From the NCBI GenBank assembly GCA_004299845.1, contig CP036201.1:2666001-2730000 (forward strand): DNA of 64,000 nucleotides, read 5' to 3'. The stretch comes from Verrucomicrobia bacterium S94. Its GTDB lineage: Bacteria > Verrucomicrobiota > Kiritimatiellia > Kiritimatiellales > Pontiellaceae. Positions 59,256-64,000 of this stretch are shown here, in pieces (position 1 is the first letter of the stretch; every line of letters begins with the position of its first letter). The notes beneath the pieces were generated by a model that was not told where the DNA came from, did not search any database, and saw only the letters and a list, made by a program, of their open reading frames with translations. The position numbers and the translations under genes were made by a program.

Positions 59256-59290
59256 GCAAAAAACCCCCTCCGAAATTCACGGAGGGGGTT
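59256..59290 (-). terminator. rho-independent terminator of hpf
   Basis: On the minus strand AACCCCCTCCG and CGGAGGGGGTT form a perfect 11-bp stem, followed by TTTT. It lies 26 bp after the hpf stop. Confidence 0.92.
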
Positions 59291-59315
59291 CGCTGAGATT
59301 TACAGAATGAATCGA

Positions 59316-59720
59316 TCAGGCCGCTTTGGCCTTGGATTTATAACGGCGGGCCCGCTTCTGGTGATGCCGGACCAGCTGGCGCTCAATGCTGTCAAACACA
59401 TCGGCAATTGCTGAATAAACACCGTCATGCATGCCGGTTTTTTCGGTGCTCTGGGCGGTATACAGCTTTTCACCGGGCACGGTCAGCTTCATCTTAACCT
59501 GAAAAATACCGTTTTTCTCTTTATGGTGTGTTTCATCGACGGTCACCACGGCCGAGGCTCCGGGTATGGGAAATTTGGTGAATTTGTGCATCATTTGATT
59601 AACCAGCCAGGTCACCCGTTTTGTTTCTGCCATATGACGGAACTGAACTTTTACCGGAATTCCGGATTCAATGTCAGAAGAGGCGGGATTAGTCAGTCTT
59701 GATGTATTCATTTCCATCAT
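59316..59720 (-). CDS. hpf: ribosome hibernation-promoting factor/RaiA family protein
   Basis: The 134-residue protein has IPVKVQFRHMAETKRVTWLV, the beta-alpha start of the S30AE/HPF fold. HHKEKNGIFQVKMKLTVPGE, then DVFDSIERQLVRHHQKRARR, complete the fold with the basic C-terminal helix end. Such proteins bind the 30S decoding centre and silence ribosomes in stationary phase. It lacks the long-HPF C-terminal dimerisation domain. AGGAAAGG lies just before the ATG. It sits upstream of dnaK on the same strand with its own terminator. Confidence 0.85.
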   Translation of the reverse strand: MMEMNTSRLTNPASSDIESGIPVKVQFRHMAETKRVTWLVNQMMHKFTKFPIPGASAVVTVDETHHKEKNGIFQVKMKLTVPGEKLYTAQSTEKTGMHDGVYSAIADVFDSIERQLVRHHQKRARRYKSKAKAA

Positions 59721-60067
59721 TTCCTTTCCTGTTAGGTTGTCGTTTCCGAGCGGAATTCACCAACGGGCGTCACGCTCGCGCTACAAGGATAGATTACCGT
59801 TTTAATAACGTCGTTCAAAGTTTTTCCGGTCTCAATATCGTACCAACAAGCCGAAATTTCGTAACCCCATGAACAGAAAGGAGAAGCACTCTTTCAACAC
59901 AAACAACCGGACACAGCGGTCCGGAAACCGAATAAAGTTCCAACGGATAATATAAACAGATTCTTTGCCGTGTATTCCGTGACTTCTGCGATGAAATATA
60001 CAGTTTCCCCTGCAAATCCTGACAAAACACCTCGTCCGGCTTTTATCAGAATGTTAAGAAAAATCGT
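59721..60067. other. divergent intergenic region between hpf and marC
   Basis: This gap of about 350 bp between divergent genes shows no gene and no repeat. It should hold the promoters of both. I cannot place them with confidence. Confidence 0.4.
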
Positions 60068-60691
60068 ATGCATGAACTGTTTGAACACATGATTACCGTT
60101 TTTCTGGGCTATTTCGCCATCATGAATCCGATTGCCAATACCGGAGCCTTTATCGGTCTGACGGCTGACATGGCAGAACAGGAGCGAATGGCCGTTGCCC
60201 GCCATGCTCTCTTTGTGTCATTTTTAATCGTTCTTGCCTTCGCCGTGCTGGGTAAAGCCATTTTCCACCTGTTCGGCATCACCCTTCCTGCACTGCGGAT
60301 CACCGGAGGTCTGCTTGTTTTTCAGGTGGGTTACCACATGCTGCAGGGAAAATCCTCTAAAATTCAGAACAGTTCCGACGAAAGCGATGTGGATATGGCC
60401 ATCTCGCCGCTGGCCATGCCGATTCTTGCCGGACCGGGAACCATTGCCACCACCATGAATTTTTCAGCGAAAGCGGGCTACGGCGAAATCGCGATCACAC
60501 TTTCGATGTTCGCTCTCCTCTGCCTGATAACGTTTATCTTTTTCAAATACAGCGAAAAAACTGTTGAAGTGCTGGGACAGCGCGGGCTTAAAATTGTCAC
60601 CCGCCTCATGGGACTGATTCTGGCTGTGCTCGGTATGCAGATGCTGCTGCACGGCATCGGCGGTGCCGTTGATGCCTATCTCGGCCAATAA
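60068..60691 (+). CDS. MarC-family integral membrane protein
   Basis: The 207-residue protein has about six membrane helices and the MarC signature FLGYFAIMNPIANTGAFIGL near the N-terminus. ALRITGGLLVFQVGYHML and SPLAMPILAGPGTIATTMNF, also conserved, follow. The family was once linked to multiple antibiotic resistance, but the transport role is unproven. It stands alone on the plus strand. Confidence 0.9.
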   Translation: MHELFEHMITVFLGYFAIMNPIANTGAFIGLTADMAEQERMAVARHALFVSFLIVLAFAVLGKAIFHLFGITLPALRITGGLLVFQVGYHMLQGKSSKIQNSSDESDVDMAISPLAMPILAGPGTIATTMNFSAKAGYGEIAITLSMFALLCLITFIFFKYSEKTVEVLGQRGLKIVTRLMGLILAVLGMQMLLHGIGGAVDAYLGQ

Positions 60692-60770
60692 TAAACCAAA
60701 CTGCTTATTGAAATTCTCTGTGTCCGCCGTTCCCGTTGTGGTAAGCATTTAAATTCACAGGAGAAAATGT

Positions 60771-61070
60771 ATGGAAAAACGCAGCGTCACCATCGAATAC
60801 TGTACCAAATGCCGTTTTATGATGCGATCGGCCTGGATTGCCCAGGAACTGCTGCAGACCTTTGAAGGCGATATTGATGAAGTCATCCTGAAACCGAGCG
60901 AAACGGCCGGGATCTGGCGCATCTATGCCAACAACCAACAGGTCTGGGACCGAAAAACCGAACGGGGTCTTCCGGAACTCAAAGAGCTTAAACGCCGCGT
61001 ACGCGACATTATCGCCCCGGAGAAAAACCTGGGCCACGCCGAAACCGTTGAACCGAAGCCGGAGGCATAA
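60771..61070 (+). CDS. SelT/SelW/SelH-family (Rdx) protein
   Basis: The 99-residue thioredoxin-like protein begins VTIEYCTKCRFMMRSAWIAQ, with the CxxC redox motif of the Rdx family in which some members have selenocysteine (here cysteine). It continues with ELLQTFEGDIDEVILKPSET and the AGIWRIYANNQQVWDRKTER segment typical of the family. AGGAG lies seven bases before the ATG. It precedes a small membrane protein gene by 6 bp and is probably co-transcribed with it. Confidence 0.85.
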   Translation: MEKRSVTIEYCTKCRFMMRSAWIAQELLQTFEGDIDEVILKPSETAGIWRIYANNQQVWDRKTERGLPELKELKRRVRDIIAPEKNLGHAETVEPKPEA

Positions 61071-61076
61071 TCCACA

Positions 61077-61370
61077 ATGACCAAAACAACCCTGCTCCTG
61101 ATTGTGCTCTGCATCGCCCTGGCCATCCACTATGTCTCCCAGAAAACCCTGCTGAAAAAAGGCTGGGAAGCGGAAGATCCAAAACCCTACATCAACCGTT
61201 TCATGATCAACGGCGCCGGACTGATCGTCATTGCTGCCGCTGCGCTGATTGCCGCCAAACCGCCCTACGGCCTGTTCGGCATTCTCATCTTCATCGAAGG
61301 TGCAGTCTGCGTCACTTTCGGCCGCAAACTCAGCAAAAAACCGAAGCATCAGGATAAGCAGACGAAGTGA
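61077..61370 (+). CDS. hypothetical small membrane protein
   Basis: The 97-residue protein has two hydrophobic segments (TLLLIVLCIALAIHYVS and a second, GAGLIVIAAAALIAAKPPYG with LFGILIFIEGAVCVTFG). It ends in a basic tail (KPKHQDKQTK). It follows the SelW-like gene by 6 bp, so the two are likely one operon. No family is recognised. Confidence 0.6.
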   Translation: MTKTTLLLIVLCIALAIHYVSQKTLLKKGWEAEDPKPYINRFMINGAGLIVIAAAALIAAKPPYGLFGILIFIEGAVCVTFGRKLSKKPKHQDKQTK

Positions 61371-61379
61371 GGCTGAAAA

Positions 61380-62090
61380 CTATTTCAGTTGCGACATAAC
61401 TTCGCAGAGGTCCTCATGAATTACGAGCTGCGCTTCTGCATCCATCGGTGTCGGATCGCGGTTGATGATCACCAGCCGCGCATTCCACGGGCGGTACCCC
61501 GGAAGCCCGGCGGCCGGATAAACCTGCAGCGAAGTGCCCAGAACCAGCACCAGATCCGCGTTACTCATCACCTTCACTGCCTGCTGCCAATCGTATTCCG
61601 GAAGCATTTCCCCGAAGAAGGTGATATCGGGCTTAAAAACGCCGCCGCAGGAGCAGTACGGAATTTAACCTTCTTCAATGATTGGAAAAAGCTGTTCCGT
61701 CTTCACCTGAACCCCGCAGGAGCGGCAGGTGCTGCGGATATAATTTCCATGAACCGTATACACCGGATCGGAGCCCGCCCGCTGATGATAATCGTCCACA
61801 TTCTGCGTAATCACCGTTGCGTGGTCCCAGGAGGCCAGCACCCGATGCGCAATATTCGGCTCAGCCGCTCTGATCTGCGGATAAAATGTGCGGGCGAAAT
61901 GATAAAAAATCGAAGGATCGCGGCTGAAGGCATCGAGATCGAAAACGTTGACGTTTTTTTCATCGGAATAAATCCCGCCCGCCGACCGGAAATCAGGAAT
62001 GCCCGAAGCCGTCGAAATCCCCGCCCCCGTAAGCACCGCCATTTTATTAGCGTCACGAATCCATTCGCCTAACTGCTGAACCGGTTTCAT
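61380..62090 (-). pseudogene. sirtuin-type NAD-dependent deacetylase with an in-frame stop at 61665-61667
   Basis: The two parts lie in the same reading frame. Part one (from ATG 62090, GAGGAG upstream) has MAVLTGAGISTASGIPDFRS, VITQNVDDYHQRAG and YTVHGNYIRSTCRSCG (catalytic His, first zinc cysteines). It stops at TAA after PIIEEG. Part two continues IPYCSCGGVFKPDITFFGEM, with the other zinc cysteines, then LVLGTSLQVYPAAGLP. Where family members often have a Lys codon (AAA) the sequence has TAA. The stop breaks the zinc site, so either the gene is inactive or the base is wrong. Confidence 0.85.
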
Positions 62091-62174
62091 ACTCCTCAGA
62101 CTACACAGATTTTCCGGATTAGACAGTCAGGAAAAAATCTATGTAATCCGTGTAATCTGTGGATACTGTTTGTT

Positions 62175-62870
62175 ATGAATTTTGAGTTTAAACCAATTGG
62201 AATCATCCGTTCTTGTTATACAGACAAGTTCGGCATACCACGACAGCCGGGCCTGGTGAAAAGTGCGACAGCAACACTGGAGCTGCTTCCTCCGTTTAAT
62301 CAGCCCGAAGCCTTCCGGGGACTGGAGGATTTCTCCCATCTCTGGATTCTTTTTGCATTTCATCAATCTCCGTCCAAAGGCTGGAAAGCCACCGTACGCC
62401 CGCCGCGGCTCGGCGGGAACGAACGCATCGGCGTTTTTGCCTCACGCTCCAATTTCCGACCGAATCCAACCGGTCTTTCCGCCGTTAAACTGCTGGAGGT
62501 GAACGGAACGGTTTTAAAGCTCGGCGGCGGCGATTTTCTCGACGGCACACCCGTACTCGATATTAAACCCTATATCCCCTACTCCGACTGCATTCCCGAT
62601 GCAGAAGGCGCCTTTGCATCGGAAGCCCCCGAACCCGGAAATTCGGTCGTATTCCTGCCGGCGGCTGAACGCCAGCTTCACGCACTGGAAACCGGAAACC
62701 GGCCGAACCTCAAACAACTGATTTCCGATATGCTGGCCTACAATCCGCGCCCGGCATATCTGCAGAATGATCCCGAGCGAATCTTCGGCACGACCGTTTT
62801 TGACCTGGAGGTTAAGTGGAAACAAAGCGGGCAAACCGTTGAAGTTATCTCCATGAAAAAGAAAAAATGA
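62175..62870 (+). CDS. trmO: tRNA (N6-threonylcarbamoyladenosine-37-N6)-methyltransferase
   Basis: TrmO (TsaA/YaeB family) methylates t6A at tRNA position 37 with SAM. The 231-residue protein has PIGIIRSCYTDKFGIPRQPG, EDFSHLWILFAFHQ, PPRLGGNERIGVFASRSNFR, RPNPTGLSAVKLL and LDIKPYIPYSD, all canonical. It overlaps the next gene by four bases (ATGA) and is divergent from the sirtuin gene. Confidence 0.95.
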   Translation: MNFEFKPIGIIRSCYTDKFGIPRQPGLVKSATATLELLPPFNQPEAFRGLEDFSHLWILFAFHQSPSKGWKATVRPPRLGGNERIGVFASRSNFRPNPTGLSAVKLLEVNGTVLKLGGGDFLDGTPVLDIKPYIPYSDCIPDAEGAFASEAPEPGNSVVFLPAAERQLHALETGNRPNLKQLISDMLAYNPRPAYLQNDPERIFGTTVFDLEVKWKQSGQTVEVISMKKKK

Positions 62871-63622
62871 ACAACGATCCGTTCCAGCTTCGTGAAGCGT
62901 TTCTTGCTGAGCTGCAGACCGGTCAGCTTGCACAGCTTTTTAATCTGCTGTCCGACGTCTATTTTGTCGTAAAGGACCGGAACGGAAAAACCATGATGGC
63001 CAATGAGCTGGCCGTTCATCTGTGCGGACTTTCGAGCGAAGAGGAGATGATCGGGAAAACAGATGATGACCTGTTTTCCCCCGACCGCGCCGAAGCCTAC
63101 ACGAAAGATGACCGCCAGGTGCTGGAAACCGGCAAACCGGTCATCGACCGCGTGGAACTGGCTCCGGATCCACAGAATTCCATCAACTGGTTTCTGACCA
63201 CAAAAATACCGCTTTTCTCAACATCAGGCGAGGTTATCGGAATCGCCTGTATCGCCCGGAACTCCAGCAATTCGTACAACAAACTACATCCCTATATCGA
63301 AATGAACGATGTACTGGAATTCATCCGCGAACATTACGCCGAAGCCATTACCATCGAAATGCTGGCCCGGCGGCTCCATCTTTCCAGCAGCCAGTTCGAG
63401 CGACGGTTTAAGAAGATTTTCAAAATCACACCGGCCCGGCACATCAAAAATGTACGCTTAAAAGCGGCCTGCCACCTTCTTTCAACCACCCGGGATACCA
63501 TTGCATCCATTGCCCAGGAATCCGGCTTTTATGACCACAGTCATTTCGCCCGCGCTTTTAAGAGCGAATTCGGGATATCCCCGGGCGATTACCGTAAGCG
63601 TAAAACACAGGGATTGCGGTAA
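62867..63622 (+). CDS. AraC-family regulator with N-terminal PAS domain
   Basis: Residues about 20-130 are PAS-like (LLSDVYFVVKDRNGKTMMAN, MIGKTDDDLFSPDRAEAY). The C-terminal 100 residues are two AraC helix-turn-helix motifs (ITIEMLARRLHLSSSQFERR and IASIAQESGFYDHSHFARAF). It is translated from an ATG overlapping the trmO stop. The next gene, a DUF1080 protein, lies about 75 bp downstream and may be a target. The ligand is unknown. Confidence 0.9.
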   Translation: MNNDPFQLREAFLAELQTGQLAQLFNLLSDVYFVVKDRNGKTMMANELAVHLCGLSSEEEMIGKTDDDLFSPDRAEAYTKDDRQVLETGKPVIDRVELAPDPQNSINWFLTTKIPLFSTSGEVIGIACIARNSSNSYNKLHPYIEMNDVLEFIREHYAEAITIEMLARRLHLSSSQFERRFKKIFKITPARHIKNVRLKAACHLLSTTRDTIASIAQESGFYDHSHFARAFKSEFGISPGDYRKRKTQGLR

Positions 63623-63698
63623 TTTACACGCGCATGCCTGATATTTACAAGACGTTGCGGTCTCGCCCTGATAGCGTCGCTATTCAACTGGAGAATTT

Positions 63699-64000
63699 AT
63701 GAAACATACAGCGTTCATCACTGCACTGTTTATTACCGTATCCGGATGGGCTGCACCTCAGGGTTTTACAGCCCTTTTCGATGGTCATTCCGCCCGGGGA
63801 TGGAAAGGCGCTCTGGATGGCTATCGTTTTGAAAACGGAACCATTCAATGCCGAAAAAACAGCGGCGGGGTGCTCTTTACGGAAAAAGAATACAGCAATT
63901 TTATCGTGGAATTCGAATTCAGGCTTCCGCCCGGCGGCAACAACGGGCTGGCTATACGCTATCCCGGATATGGAGATACCGCCTATGTCGGTATGTGCGA
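63699..64000 (+). CDS. secreted DUF1080 (3-keto-disaccharide hydrolase) protein, partial
   Basis: Starting at ATG 63699 (GGAG before it), the frame runs off the right edge after about 100 residues. A signal peptide (MKHTAFITALFITVSGWAA) is followed by GFTALFDGHSARGWKGALDG and FIVEFEFRLPPGGNNGLAIR. This is the lectin-like beta-sandwich start of DUF1080/3-keto-disaccharide hydrolase proteins, common in PVC bacteria and often linked to sugar metabolism. It is probably periplasmic or surface located. Confidence 0.85.
   Translation, partial: MKHTAFITALFITVSGWAAPQGFTALFDGHSARGWKGALDGYRFENGTIQCRKNSGGVLFTEKEYSNFIVEFEFRLPPGGNNGLAIRYPGYGDTAYVGMC

Overview
The window most likely comes from a Gram-negative bacterium of the PVC group, probably Kiritimatiellota or a related Verrucomicrobiota lineage. 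This is an inference from gene content: LpxB/LpxI lipid A genes, a Tad/Flp pilus locus, a DUF1501/DUF1800 pair, a DUF1080 secreted protein, a PPi-dependent phosphofructokinase, a large autotransporter and an OprB-like porin. No rRNA, tRNA or CRISPR array is visible.

Layout. 1-2.9 kb: a Tad/Flp pilus operon (minus strand) that runs off the left edge. 3.1-8.7 kb: trpB, a PaaX-like regulator bracketed by two composite palindromes, gluQ, trpF, a flavodoxin-fold reductase and an aldolase. 8.9-18.4 kb: envelope and surface genes, namely a tandem-repeat secreted protein, lpxB-lpxI, a frameshifted autotransporter and an ankyrin membrane protein. 18.6-23.3 kb: PPi-phosphofructokinase (frameshifted), katG and a homocysteine methyltransferase. 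23.4-30.1 kb: a polyol (mannitol-type) catabolic operon of PfkB kinase, NCS1-like permease, mannitol dehydrogenase family enzyme and porin, with a divergent GntR/LacI-type regulator.

30.5-37.0 kb is the accessory region. Four small co-directional genes (lipoprotein, DUF5362-like membrane protein, lipoprotein, YceK-like protein) are separated by three related repeats that start at or just after the preceding stop codon. The repeats have conserved ends (RYYYAAC-like and GTTRRRY-like) and variable middles, which looks like an integron-type cassette array. Three unrelated insertion sequences (ISL3, IS1182, IS110) have landed in it, and their ends can be read from a target duplication, a restorable reading frame and an uninterrupted repeat copy.

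37.4-53.5 kb: a PDZ protein, a small HEAT-like protein (frameshifted), an EamA transporter, DUF1501/DUF1800, an ovoA-ovoB ovothiol operon, miaE, a ferredoxin-NADP reductase-like gene, rlmN, and an ArsR regulator with a four-domain CoA-disulfide reductase fusion. 53.7-59.7 kb: smpB, rpoZ, groEL, groES, dnaK and hpf, all on the minus strand. 60-64 kb: marC, a SelT/W/H-family protein, a sirtuin with an internal stop, trmO, a PAS-AraC regulator and the start of a DUF1080 protein.

Three genes carry single-base losses in short C/G runs. This points to systematic homopolymer errors in the assembly rather than gene decay. A 156-bp inverted-repeat element occurs twice, each time between convergent genes at nearly the same spacing.
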